A stretch of DNA of 64,000 nucleotides from Promerops cafer. Taxonomy: Eukaryota > Chordata > Aves > Passeriformes > Nectariniidae. The notes beneath the pieces were generated by a model that was given only the letters and a program-made list of their open reading frames with translations, did not search any database and was not told the origin of the DNA. The first letter of the stretch is position 1. Each line of letters starts with the position of its first letter. Location: contig VZSE01013522.1 of the NCBI GenBank assembly GCA_013398275.1, forward strand, positions 290,467-354,466, read 5' to 3'. This document shows, in pieces, positions 49,526 through 61,400 of the stretch. The translations under genes and the position numbers were made by a program.

Positions 49526-50699
49526 GCCTTGCACTCACCAGCAGTAGGGTCACTTCAGCAAGAGCTCTTCTGAACATTATCCCTCCTGCACAGGTTTTCA
49601 ATATTACCTTTTAAAGAAATGTTCTCAGTTTTGAGAGCTCCATATCAAGTCCTTAAGCTTGGTTATGCTTCCTGAAATAGAGAAAATAACCAAGAATCCT
49701 GCTCAGTCAGGGCAGATCCCTTTGAAACCCATGCTTTACAGTTTGCATGAACACCAGGAGAGCACAGAATCCTTCACTGTTATTTTACAGTGCTGGTTTT
49801 TCTGTGTAAGTAACCTGCACTTTCACTGGGACTGGAACACAGCTCTCCTGTCTCCAGGGCTAGTGGTTATTCCAGAATTTATTCCTCTTTGACACTAGAA
49901 ACCCTCCACTTTATTCCAAAAATTTGTTTCAAAGAACTGACATTTTCTAGCCAAAAGACTTTTAATGACAAAATTCCTGAACAGCTGTAATTATACCCTG
50001 TGGCTCAGTCTGAGGGATAATATTGTTATCCTCTGTAAAACAGCCCTCCAGCATCCCATTATGTGTCCCTAATCCCCAGGAGCCTGGAGGGAGGAGCACT
50101 GGTGAGGAGCACAGAAATTTGGGGGGCTGTTAGGTGAGTCCACGCTGCTTCTTTGGCTACCCTGGATAAATCAAACCCTACGCAACTGCTGAGGGAACAA
50201 AAATTTTACAAAAGCAGCTGTGCAGACAGCGGAAAAAGAGACAGACAAAGGATGTCACCACCTTACCTGTCCAGCCCCAGCTGAAGGCAGGTGAACATCA
50301 GCCTCCTGCTGAAGGCAGCAGCTCCTGGGGCTCAGGCTCCAGGTGCTCCCCAACACTGGGGTGATGCGAGGGGCCGTGCATGGGCAGCGATTCCTCAGCA
50401 CAGCCTCCAGCTCTCCCCCCAGTTTTTAAAGCACAGCACCAAGCTTTGGAGCTAACGTCCTAATGAGGATAATTATTATTATTACATGCACATATGTATA
50501 CATAAAACCCCCAGAACCCTGCGAGGTTTCTTCAGATTGTCCCAGAAAGAAAACATTTTCATTGTGTGGGCTGTGATTGGGAACACATGGACCCGCCGCA
50601 CCCCGCTCTGGTGCTGATTACAAGGGGAGCAGAGCCCAGTGCAGAGGTTTCTTTAATTCCTTGGGTTTGGAGCCTCAGCAATCGAATTACCTGAGGAGG
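49526..50699. other. Unique non-coding sequence
   Basis: No gene was seen. A short string at 50011-50038 ('gagggataatattgttatcc') resembles a MIR fragment but could be chance. Confidence 0.5.
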
Positions 50700-50880
50700 C
50701 TGGAACGTCTCTGGGGTGCAATCAGTCATGCAGCTTTGGGTTAGGCCAGGGTGGGTAATATATACACGCTGGCAGCACTGTGCAGCCACCCAACTGGGGA
50801 AAGAGGAATTTCTCTTAATTAATGGCGTGATGTATGACACGTTAGCAGCACAAAGTCTGTAATAAACCCCGATGCCTCCT
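50700..50880. promoter_or_regulatory. Candidate conserved non-coding element
   Basis: Repeat-free sequence with TTAATTAA at 50815-50822 next to 'atggcgtgatgtatgacacg' and retained CpGs. It has the mixed texture of developmental enhancers. Conservation is unmeasured and boundaries are arbitrary. Confidence 0.25.
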
Positions 50881-52429
50881 TTTACACTTCACACAAGATG
50901 AAGGCTCGCCAGGATACCTGCAGGAATGGGGCATTCAGAAATGCTGGCAGAGCAGCTTGTGGTGAGGGAGTTTTAATAGCTGCACATGGAGCTTTTGATT
51001 CCGGAGTCGATTTTAGGCAAAGCTGCCTTGGAGCAAAGGAAGCAAGTTTCACTTTCAACCTTGCCCAAGGCTGCTACCCAGAGATGAAGATACCAGTGAA
51101 GATGACTGAAATCTTAATTTAATTAACTCCAATTCCCAAAAGGACAAGTTTGGGAGGTTTAGTTCAGAGCATGTTTACCTGAATCTGAGCTAAAATATTG
51201 GCTTTCCAAATTCCAGTTCCAGTTTTTGTTTGGCACAGAACTGAGACACAGGCTAGATGTAAAGCTCAGATTCACTCAGATTTGCCCAAAGTATGAGGGT
51301 ACTCAGATTTTCAAAATACATGTTTACATTTGGAATAAATTTGGCCTTTTCCCACACTAAAAGCTGTTTATTTAAACCTCTCATTTTGGTCATGTCTTTT
51401 CCATCTTATATTTCTTAGACTGCTAGGTCAAAAAGTGAGTAAATAGGTCAAGTGTTTCATAGAAAATGGAATACAGAGGCAATGTGGCTAGGACTTGGAC
51501 TCCAGAGCTCTAAATTAAGCATATTAGCAAAGACTGCTATGAATTACTATTTATTCTTATGCTCTTTGATGGTCTTTGCCTCCTTGAAGACCAGTTTTTG
51601 GTTTCAACCAAGAAAGGGTAGGAAATGGAAATGTCCCAGCTCTTGGCAACTGTGGAGATCCCTCAGCTGAGATCCTGGAAGCACAAAAACCTCAGAAAGA
51701 GAGAGATGGGGACAATAAAAACAAAATATAAAGAAAGAAATAAAAACAGGGGCCACCAAATTCCGCAGAAAAACCAGGCACGACCCCTATGGTTCAGAGA
51801 AGGGACACAAACCCCAGGCTGCAGATGTGACAGGAAATTTCAAACTGGCCTAATCACAAAAACAATTTTGAAAAGCAATTCAGGACTCTTCTGTAAGAAA
51901 CTTACAGCATCTTGTGTCACTACCTTTAGAAAGGGGTGACAGATGTGTTTGACCTGAGAGCGGGACCAGGGTGCTGTGACACTGTGACTGTCCCACACCA
52001 GATCCATGGGATCTGTGCAGGGCAGCCTGCAAGGGTTTGCTCCACAGAGCAAACACAGAACATTGGCCTTATCTCTGCATCACTCACCACACACCACAGT
52101 CCCGTTGCCTTTCTCCCATGGCTCTCCAGAAAGGTGAGAAACAACAAAACTCTCCAATGAGTAAAAAAATTGCATTCCTCAAAAAGGAAAGGAAAGAAGA
52201 AAGCTCTTGCTCCAAACCTGCTGCTTCATTCCAGTACAAAACTTTTTTATTTTCCTTTTTTTTCTTTTTTCCTGAGAGAGCAATTTAGTGTGGCAAATAA
52301 AAGCCCAGCTAATTTTTAAATCAGCATGTAGCCAACTCAGCCACCCAGTAGCTCTGTCCTTGGGCAATATTATTGAAGCACACACAATCTATACTAAAGC
52401 GATCAGCTTCCCTCAGGCCTGCCAAGGGG
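50881..52429. other. Unique non-coding sequence
   Basis: No gene was recognised. TTAATTAA occurs at 51119-51126. Overlapping open frames around 51625-52290 are on both strands and unrecognised. Confidence 0.55.
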
Positions 52430-52760
52430 ATGCGTTAGGCGAGCCCAAAATATGACAGAAGGAAATTTATGTGCAACTTTTACACATAATATCTCATTAT
52501 GACTCTCCCCAATCTTTCAATTTTAAAAATAAACGGCCTTTGTAATGATTTTACCAGGAGCGTGTTGGAAAGGAGATTGAAAAAGAGAAAGGAAAGTGGC
52601 TTTGGCCACAGTTATTTCTTTTGCTCTTCTTCTCTCGGGTTTTTCTTTAATTTTCCTGAAGATGTTTCCACTCAATTTAGAAAGAAATGGAATTTCCCCC
52701 TCCCTGCCATCACTCTTTTTCTGTTTTGCCCACGTTTTCAAAGAATGGAATGGCTGACAT
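52430..52760. promoter_or_regulatory. Candidate conserved non-coding element
   Basis: Repeat-free A+T-rich block with spaced CATTA/TAAT-like cores (for example 'cacataatatctcattatga' near 52483-52502) and several CpGs. No coding pattern. The assignment is by texture only. Confidence 0.22.
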
Positions 52761-54052
52761 AATGCAGCCTATGTCAATAGCAAAGTCATTTTGACCAGTT
52801 GGTAAATAATGAAAGTTTCCACCTAACGTGCAAGCCAGCTCACCCAGGGGACGAGGGCTTGGTCCCCTCCCAGGCCAGCAAACTGTCATCCCTTGCACGG
52901 CACACACAGCTGAGAGCTGTGCCTTGCAGCAAGGAGAAACCAGAGTCCCCCTGAGCCCAGAGCCAGATGCTGCTTTGCCACGGAGAACATGCACTTTTGG
53001 GCACTGGAGTGCTGATTGCACAACCACTGGTAGGATCAAGCCCAAAATGGAATGGAAGCTAGAATAAATAAGTATGCACAAATAAATAAGAGGGGGGAAA
53101 GCCCCAGTGATGATTGATCTGCCATATACAATTGCCAGAGCTGAGCTCCAGGACTCAGTTTGATAAAGAAAGGGCATTTCTGTTACTTCTCCCCTGAGAT
53201 GCCAATCCTGGCATGATTTTCTACTGTTTCATTGTGGGCACCAGCAGGAATGATGCTGCTCATACTCCATACACCACAGCTTGAGAACCCAGGGGGGAAC
53301 ATATACCTGAAGAGAGAATCAGTTATAGGCATTTTCAGGAATAACCTCCTCTGAGTGGGGGTAAGGAAAACAAACAAAGCCAAACTCTCACAGCTTCTGC
53401 TGGTAGCAGAGTGGGATGTTCTCAGAGTGGGAAGCAGAATCACTGCCAATGTACACTGACTGGTGGAGAGAGAGTTCCCACTGCGGGCAGATGGGCAAGG
53501 GACCATTGTCAGGCAGAGAGAACTGGAGCAAATGTAAAAATATCCCAATCTGTACAAAAAAAGCTTTCACTGCTACACAGTACTGTACTGTGTTTCCTTT
53601 GCATCCCAAATATCTTCTGAGGAGACAACAGTCCTTATGTCTGATTCTTCTCTTCCCCTCTCTGAAGGCCACGTGCTGGGACAGGGTCCTACTTTTAACC
53701 ATATTTTCTTCATTCATTCATACATGGCTGCTCACTTTTCTATACGACTGCACGCCACTTGGTTCTCATTTCTGATGCACTTGTGAGACCAGCAGTAAAG
53801 TTTTTGGAACCAAAGATCTGTAAATATCTTCTGGAGGACTCATTATTCTCCTCATCAATCCCACACCCCTCCAGTGTGTCCAGCACTGACAGCTCATCAA
53901 TATCTGCCCTCCTGGAGTCTGTGGGTGATCCCTTCCCTCAGGTGGCTTTCAGCCACATCTTTGCTCTCAGGGATGAGCTATGAATTATTTGTGTAGTTCT
54001 GGATAAACCACAAGAAATATTGAGACGGGGTACTGAAGAAAATAAGAAGAAT
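52761..54052. other. Unique non-coding sequence
   Basis: No gene was recognised. Open frames up to 155 codons (52710-53177, minus) carry no recognisable domain and overlap others. Confidence 0.55.
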
Positions 54053-54088
54053 GTATACATATATATATATATATATACATATATGTAT
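54053..54088. repeat. AT-rich dinucleotide microsatellite
   Basis: Imperfect (AT)n with TAC/TGT interruptions. Short and symmetric, so it could extrude as a hairpin. Confidence 0.9.
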
Positions 54089-54324
54089 TTAGTAAATGGC
54101 CATGGCAAAAGTAACATCAGAAAACACAGACAGTAGAAGAAAAGATATATATTTTGGCAAGAAGACTGTGTATTTTCATTGTATTTATGATGTATTAGTT
54201 CTACATTTGAAGAGATCATTCAGTTTAGGCAGGAAAATTTCACTTTGTTTACTCTCTTCAAGACAAAAAAAGACAGAAGTCAAAAGGCTGATCCTCAGTA
54301 GCTTATTCCATATTATCTAGTACA

Positions 54325-54415
54325 AAACAACTGGAGGCAAGGACTGAACCAAGATCTCCCCCAGGTGATTTTACAGACTAATGCAGCTCTTTTAACCATC
54401 CCACCACAGCCTGGA
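54325..54415 (-). mobile_element. tRNA-derived SINE head, ancient
   Basis: The minus strand shows an A-box-like segment within 'gatggttaaaagagctgcat' and a B-box 'ggttcagtcc' (plus-strand ggactgaacc at 54341-54350), about 50 bases apart, in the arrangement of a tRNA-derived SINE head. No cloverleaf typical of a functional tRNA gene was found. A MIR-like family is likely but unproven. Confidence 0.42.
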
Positions 54416-54804
54416 AAAAATTATAATTGATAAAAGGAGTCTTCCAACAGAGGGATGAAACTGGACATACTGAATTTAGAAATATTTAAAAGCACTTTAC
54501 CAGTTAATGTGGTCAAAAGTAGCATCACTGCAATATTTGTTTTGTGAAGGAACAGCTACATGAACTTTGGTACCATTAGTATTAGTGGCATAAAATGTCA
54601 TCAGGTGCATAGAATTTAGGAGAGAATGGCAGAAAATCATAAGTCTGGGAGTTTCTGTGGGCATAATACAGTCAATGAATTCTCTGGACATCATTTTTCC
54701 CCACTGTAAAACAGGTACAATCCATTAGATTGGTGAGAATTCTTTTATCATAGATGATATTTTGAATTTGGCATCTGCCATGGACACACAATGTATGTGA
54801 AGAA
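54416..54804. other. Unique non-coding sequence
   Basis: A possible MIR-like core 'tttccccactgtaaaacagg' lies at about 54696-54715 (compare tttccccatctgtaaaatggg). It is too isolated for a firm call. Nothing else was seen. Confidence 0.45.
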
Positions 54805-54986
54805 TGGAAGAATCATAGAATGGTTTGGGTTGGAAGGGACCTTAAAGACCTTTTCATTCCAACCCCACCTGGCAGGGACACCTTCCACTAGACCAGGGTG
54901 CTCCAAGCTCCCTCCAGGCTGGCCTTGAAACCTTCAGGGGTGGGGACTTCAGACTGAGCTCATTTTGGGCACCCCTGACACAGGCT
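54805..54986 (-). mobile_element. CR1 LINE 3'-end fragment, well preserved
   Basis: The plus strand opens with 'gaagaatcatagaatggttt', then 'gggttggaagggaccttaaa' and 'ctggcagggacaccttccac', close to the reversed CR1 3' end. It decays into 'gggcacccctgacacaggct' at the right. The clean 3' terminus makes it the least eroded CR1 end in the window. Confidence 0.92.
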
Positions 54987-55070
54987 GTACATGAAATATC
55001 TGGCAGTAAAAAACCTGAACACTGAGTATCCAGAGAGGAATGCTGCAAGTCCACTGACTGCAGTAGAAAT

Positions 55071-55140
55071 GTGGAATCCTGGAGTGGTTTAGGTTGGAAA
55101 AGATCTGTAAGATCAGCAAGTACACGTTTGTGTTATACCA
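55071..55140 (-). mobile_element. Second CR1 LINE 3'-end fragment
   Basis: 'gtggaatcctggagtggttt' followed by 'aggttggaaaagatctgtaa' and 'gatcagcaagtacacg' matches the reversed end of a CR1 subfamily with 'ggttggaaaagacctctaag'. That differs from the neighbour at 54805, which has 'gggttggaagggacc'. It is therefore an independent insertion of another subfamily, not the same element split in two. Confidence 0.72.
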
Positions 55141-57843
55141 TAATTGCTCAGCTTATAAAGCAAACAGCAAAACAATTAGCATGTGACTGTACTTCACACA
55201 CCTGAACATCCCCCACTTCACTGAATCCTTTATATGGAAAAATTTGCCTCTTACTTTAAACAGATTTAAAGCAAATTTTCCTCAGATCTTTCTACGCTTG
55301 CCACATCTCCAGGTATTACCTGGCAATGCTACTGCTCTCACTGAGCAATCTGAGGCTAAAACCCTTGAAGTGAAGGCACCTTTGTTCCACCACTGGATTC
55401 TTTGGAAGTACAAGGCATTGGACACATCCCAAACCCATTTTTCCATTTGTAGAATCAAGAGTCTTTTCTACTCAGTTGTTATAACTGGATCCACCACTAC
55501 AGAAATTGGGTGTATCTTTGCCATATTTTCTACACGGGGTATGAACATATATTTCTTTCCAAAGACATTTATTTCCAAAAGAGCAGACTGACTAGAAAGC
55601 TCAGAATTTAAGAATATTGAAAATGACAAGAGGCTGGGAATGAGGAGAGCAGAGTACACTGCAGTGGGGTCGTTTCAGCCTCATGTGCTCTTTTGGAGAC
55701 CTGTCCCAGGCCAATGTCACACTTTTGCTCCCAGGAGTGTGACCACAGAGGAGGGGACCTGGTCTGGCCACTTGGTCACAGCTACCTAAGGCAGCCAAAA
55801 AGTTCAGTGACTGCCTGTGGTTTCGAATCCCAGAACCCATAAAGCACAAATACAGGTTTCAAATGAGAGGCTGTGACCTCTCCACTCACCAATAAAACAT
55901 GCCCGAAGTCATAATAAACAAAACATTACAATTCAGGGTGGCAAGGCATAAACCAGTCATATGTATTTTCTTTCTGGCCACTTAAGCAAATCTTAGCCTT
56001 TACCAAAAACTACCTCGGTGAACTAAGTTAGCAAAACAATCCTGATTACAACATAGGTTAGAAAAAATAAGTCAAATAAACTTAACCTAGAGTTTCTCAT
56101 GGGATGTTTTATGTTCTTGTTGTTGCAGAGTGGAATATGGGCCAGGGTAAACATGGAAGGGACACAAGTGTGATAATATAATGACACCTTTTATTAGCTC
56201 AAAGACAAAAAAAGAATAACAGAGCTTTAGATAAAGGTCTTTTTTCTTCACTTTCAAGATGCAGAAAGGAAAAACCACAGCTTGTATATTCCTGACAATG
56301 CTCATCTTGTCAGGAGCATGAACCCACATTGTTGGTTTTTCGTGCCTCTGGATAGCCAGCGAGGGAGGGGGAAGGGGAGAAAAAGAGTGGCTTTGTAGGA
56401 ATCGAAGCAACTGACATCTGGTTATACAACGATACAAATTTCCAGGTCATACTTAACAGCACGAATAATAAACTGCAAAGAGCTGCTGGCTACTTTCAGA
56501 GTGACACTGTGGTAACCCTGGTAAGCTGTTTTCCCTGGGCTACCAACGGAGCCCCAGCTGATCGCAGTCAGGGCAGGAGCAGAGGCAGAATTTTAGGAAA
56601 TACTTTTGGAGGAGATAAAGATGGGCATTCCTGTGTATCTGGGCATCTCCACAGAGGGGAGAAGATTCAGAGCTGCTGGATGGAAAAGAACCCAAACCAA
56701 ACAAACACAAAAAGGCCCCAGATAAAACAAACAGTGCCCAAGAGGAGATAAAGTCACGGATAAAAGAGATGTGCTGGCAGTCTGGTATCTGCTGGCTATA
56801 ATCAGAGTTGGTGCAGTGGATTAATGATTTCTTTTCTGTCCTCTTACATCTTTTTCAGCCCCTGCCAACATTTATTATAGCATCCTTACTTTGCTGCTCA
56901 GATTGACAAAAAGGGAATAAACTTTACCCTGCAGGTGTTTTCAGGAGAAAATACCTTTTTCCCCAAGAACTGGATGCTAGATTTAGTGAGTAATAGCTAT
57001 TCTTCCCAACAGGTCAAGACACTGTGGCAGCAGACACTTTTTGCCTGGGTATTTCAGATATGCCCACCTATGTCCTAAATAATACTGGTTTCCTGTGAAT
57101 ATACGTTTTTAAATGTAGGGAGTATTTTAGAGCAGTAGGCTAGAAAGTGTATTAAAGGATCTATCCCCTTGATTTTAAAGGATTATATTTTGACATCTTT
57201 GGTGCAGACAGACCAAGAAGCTTAAAATGTATTTATCACACAAGAACAAGATTAAATCCATTTTACTCTTTCTAAGTAGATCTCAAACTTCCTTAGCAAT
57301 AAGGGCATTTTTTTTCAATTGACTAAAATAAAAAAAGGGATTAATAGGATTTAGGATGATTGGAAAGAAGAAGCAGTCTCTAAAGGAAATTTCAGAATAC
57401 AGACAAGGGAGATCGAAAGAGGGGGCTTTCCTAACATGTTCTTGTTAATACCCTCCTACCTTCATTTAGTGCAAAACTACAAATCACTTATTTCCCTAAA
57501 TGTTAGCATACAAATAGAAAATACGTATATAGTTATTATTTATAACATGTGTTTATGGCTGCAGAGATGCAAAGAGGGAAAGCAGGAGGAGCTTAATGCA
57601 GGGAGGTACTTAGGAGGCAACCAGAGAAAGGCTGAAGGAACAGGAGAGAAGTCATCCACTAATCAGCTCTATCAGGAGCCCAGGATGGGTTCAGCGAGTG
57701 TTTGAGAAAGGGTCAGGGACAGACACTGGCCCCATGCAGGGACTGCAGCGGCTGATGGAGAAGCCACAGGCCTTGGTTTGGGCTGCAGCACTGGCTTTTG
57801 ACCCCATGTCTCTGCTAAGCAGCTTTTCATGGAATAAAGCATC
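55141..57843. other. Unique non-coding sequence
   Basis: No gene was recognised. A tRNA B-box-like string (ggtttcgaatcc, 55819-55830) is isolated. The sequence around 56820-56880 has a long pyrimidine tract ending in CAG, resembling a splice acceptor, but no credible exon follows. Confidence 0.5.
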
Positions 57844-58464
57844 TCATTTTTTAATTTTTGCTCCAACAGCATAACTCTGAAACACAGATGCACAGTAAAA
57901 GAAGGAGAACAAAAATCTGTGCTTATACCAGGAGCAGTTTCTGCATTTTCCACAGAAGAAGGAACCTCTGGGTGAACGGGAAGGGCTGGGACTATCCCCG
58001 TGGGGCAGCCCTGGGAGTGTGTACGGCTGCACTGCAACCCAGCGGCCGCCAGGCTGGGGCTCACCTGCCCTGCCGAGCTGCAGAGCTCCAGGAAAAGCCT
58101 GGATGGATTTTAAACGGCTGGAGAGAGCATGTTCCATCTGCACGGATGGCCTGGGAGCCGTAGCACAGGAGTTACTCCTTTCCAAGGGCTGCAGAGAGGA
58201 TAATTTTGCTGATGCTGGGCGTGCCCTGGCTGATTCAGAGATACTCAGTACCAGGGAGAGTGCCCAGAGACTGGGAGATAGAGCCCCAGTGAGCTGTGAG
58301 CTGCAAGCACTGGGGACAGAAACACTGTTGGCCATCAGCTCCCTCCCACCCAGTTGCCCCACTAGCTCCGTAAAACAAGGAGAGGGAACCAAATGGCAAA
58401 AAAGCATGCCTTTATATGCCTTAAAATTGCTTTTCTGCATTTCTCCTGGTCTCCTGCCAAACAA
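57844..58464 (-). other. Longest open frame in window (about 206 codons), probably not a gene
   Basis: An ATG-initiated frame of 206 codons lies on the minus strand, and a 157-codon plus-strand frame overlaps it (58019-58492). The translation has no domain, signal peptide, membrane pattern or repeat that I recognise; it is rich in Ser, Leu, Arg and Pro, as expected from G+C-rich non-coding DNA. The central part (about 57960-58340) is clearly G+C richer and has more CpGs than its surroundings, including GCGGCCGC. A small unmethylated regulatory patch or an exon of a non-coding transcript are alternatives. Confidence 0.15.
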
Positions 58465-61400
58465 GCTATTGTTTGCTGCAGTAGTAAGCTGAATAAAAAT
58501 GAAATCTCTTTAGGGTTTTTTTTATGGATTATACAGCTTTTAGTTAACAATTACTCTGCCACTAAGGCTAACGTGATTTAGATGTTCTCTTTTGTGGAAG
58601 AGAGCAAACTGGCACATGGACACATTGAGAATGCCAGGTTGCAAAGCGCCTCTGATACCCAGTTAACATCTGGGCAATTTCATGGGACATAGTCCATAGG
58701 CTTTTTTGTATTTCTTAGCCACAGGAAACTTTGGAGGATGAATGTTTTTGGTGAATGTTTTTGGAGAGTAGGCCAAACCACATGATGTAAACCCATCAGC
58801 TTTACCTAAGTGCACTGCACCTTTATCCAGGCCTAAATTGAAATAAACTCTTTGCAATTAGCATATTGAAAAGAGAGGGAAAGCCATTTTTTTGCCAATT
58901 TTGGAAGGGCAAGGGTGGTTTCTACTGTAAGAGAGGCCAAATGGGTGGCTGCAGTTTACCTGCCTATACATGGCTGCTTAGACAACAGCTGAAATTGGCC
59001 TTTGTACAGGAAATGCAAAAGAAAGCAAAATGCCTGAGTGATCTACAGCATTATTTATTGTAGCAGCTTTGGGTCATTCCACAGGTCACATATTTGCTTT
59101 ATTGGATTAGCAGTGAACACATGTGTGCATCACACACAGAGCAAATTCTTGTCTCTTTAGGCCTTTTTGGCTAGGTGGCAAGAAAATACCATTTTTCCTT
59201 AGCATAGTGAAACACTGGCAGAAAGCTTTACCCCAGCACCTGCCAACCTCACCCCAAATCTCTGTCCAGCTCTCCTTCAGCCATGCACAGGTGTCCCCTC
59301 CTTGTCCCAATATGGTCCCATTAACCCGAGGCACTGCGTCAGCCTCCAAGCCAGTCATGCCAGTGGAGTGGGCAGCTGGCTGCCAGTCACAATCCTGGTT
59401 TTGTGGAAATCAGGCAAATCTCCCGTTTCTGGAAGGAGTAGCTGCCCTAAATCTCCGTCAGTGGTGCAGCTCTTTAAGAGCACAGTAATTCTCCACCAAA
59501 TTGAATCTTCCCTGACAATTGGCAGCACATCAGAGACAATTCACAGGCATATTTTTTCCCCTTTCCTAACAGGAAATAGGGCTTGTGTTACATTTACAGT
59601 GACCTGGAGCTCCGGGGGCAGACTAATATCTCACCTAAACAAACAGACAGTATTTCTTCCCCGATACAGGCATATGGGCTGAAAGGGAAAGCTGACTTGG
59701 CTCTGGCCTTCCCAGCTCCCAGCAGCAGTGTGGGAGGCACCAACAACGTGCAAACCTGTGAACACCAACACAGGGATCCCCAACACAGTGCAGGATGATG
59801 GCTCAGAAAGTTTGGAGCTGCAGGTCAGCTTTTGCACTTGGTCCTTGTTTTTGTTTTTATGAAATTACCGTTGTTTCATCTCCTGTGGACCTCAGGGGTG
59901 TCCCTCTGATGGTGTGAACTGGGGGGTCCATTGCTCAACCCATGGTAAGGCACAGAGGACCCAAACAGCCTCCTCTGCTAAACCTCTCCACCTCCTTGCA
60001 GTCTGCAGCATTTCCTCAGGAGGTTCCCACTTGCCTTTGTGGGGACAGGGAGATAATTCTGGGCTTTATTTGTGGTGGATTTGAAAAAGCAAACTCCAAA
60101 CTGTGTGAAACGACTCTGGGGGACAGTAACTTACAACAGATGTCACGATTGTTCAGTGTCTGACTGACGAGAGAGCTCTCAGAAATAATAAACGCCTACG
60201 TGTGCTTGCAACACAAATAGTATTCAGATACTATTTTTCTTGGATTTCCCTGCCCTGATGTACTACATGTCTGGTTTGCCCTGAAGTGATTTGCCCTGTT
60301 CATCCCTTGTAAAAATCAGAGAAACAAACCCAAACTTGATGGGGAAATCTCCTGATTGCAAAACTCCACACCGTAAGTGCATCGCACCAAGCATGCACAC
60401 GAAAAGCAGAAGTGAAAAGAAGTTTCACACCCATTAACTCAAAAAGCCAAAGGCAGCAGAAAATCCTGCATGTTTCAACGGCTCACCTATCCCAGAAATG
60501 AGATTCACCTCTCTGCTGCCCAAACCCCCACTCAGCTTAGCAGGAGCTGCTGTTCTGGAAGAAACAGGCTTTGCTTCAGATCCTCAGCTTCCCCCAGTGT
60601 GCAAAGGATCAGAGCTCATGAAGTTTCCATGCCTTTAGGATAACCAAGGAAAGCACAGTTTAGAGCTGAAGGCAACATGTCTCCCATATCTCAAATATTT
60701 TTTGCTTTCGAAAATACCATGGAGAACTAAAAGCTCTGCAGCTTCTCCCCTGCACATCTGTCCCCTGTGGCAAAGAGGGAGTCACAGCAAGGTGGAGGGA
60801 CTCCCCGACAGCACAGGGTGAGCACCCATGTGAGGGAGTCCCTCTGTGAAACACCTTCCTGAGCCTTGGCCCATCCAACAGGATTCCTGTCTGAATCCAG
60901 TACAGGAAAAAATACACTTCAGGCTGCTGAGAGCCAGACAAAGTCTGCCTTTCTAGACAAAACCAGAATAGCGGCAGGAGGAGTGAAATCCAAAGTGGGA
61001 TAAATGTCTGGAGCAGAAAATATTCTCTGAGGGAGCAGCAGAGAGACAGTGTCAGGCGAAGGAGCGATGCTGCTGGAATGACTGGCTTTGAGCTGTCGTG
61101 TTGGCTTTTCAGTGAAACCACAAGTCTGTTCATGTTAGGCACAGACCTCTCTCTCCCTGGTTATTTCCAGGAATCGGCCATGGGCAGCTGACAATTAGAA
61201 GAGCAGAGTGAGAGCTGTGGCTGGCTGGTCTCCCCAGGTCTGAGGTTCTTGGTTCACTTTTTTGCAAGAGAACCAGCTGTTGGCCTTCGGTTTTCTGTGT
61301 CACCCACGGCCACGGCTTTGGATAGAGGCATTTTAGGATGACCATGTCTGTTTACACCAACAGTTACAAGATAACCCCTACAAATCTCACCTTGTTAGGT

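Noticed and set aside
49975..50060. Possible MIR fragment around gagggataatattgttatcc
   Set aside because: Only one weak landmark is present, without head or tail.
55819..55830. tRNA B-box-like string ggtttcgaatcc
   Set aside because: No acceptor or anticodon stem could be paired around it. It may be a stray MIR fragment, not a tRNA gene.
56820..56880. Splice-acceptor-like pyrimidine tract ending in CAG
   Set aside because: No conserved or long open exon with a donor site follows.
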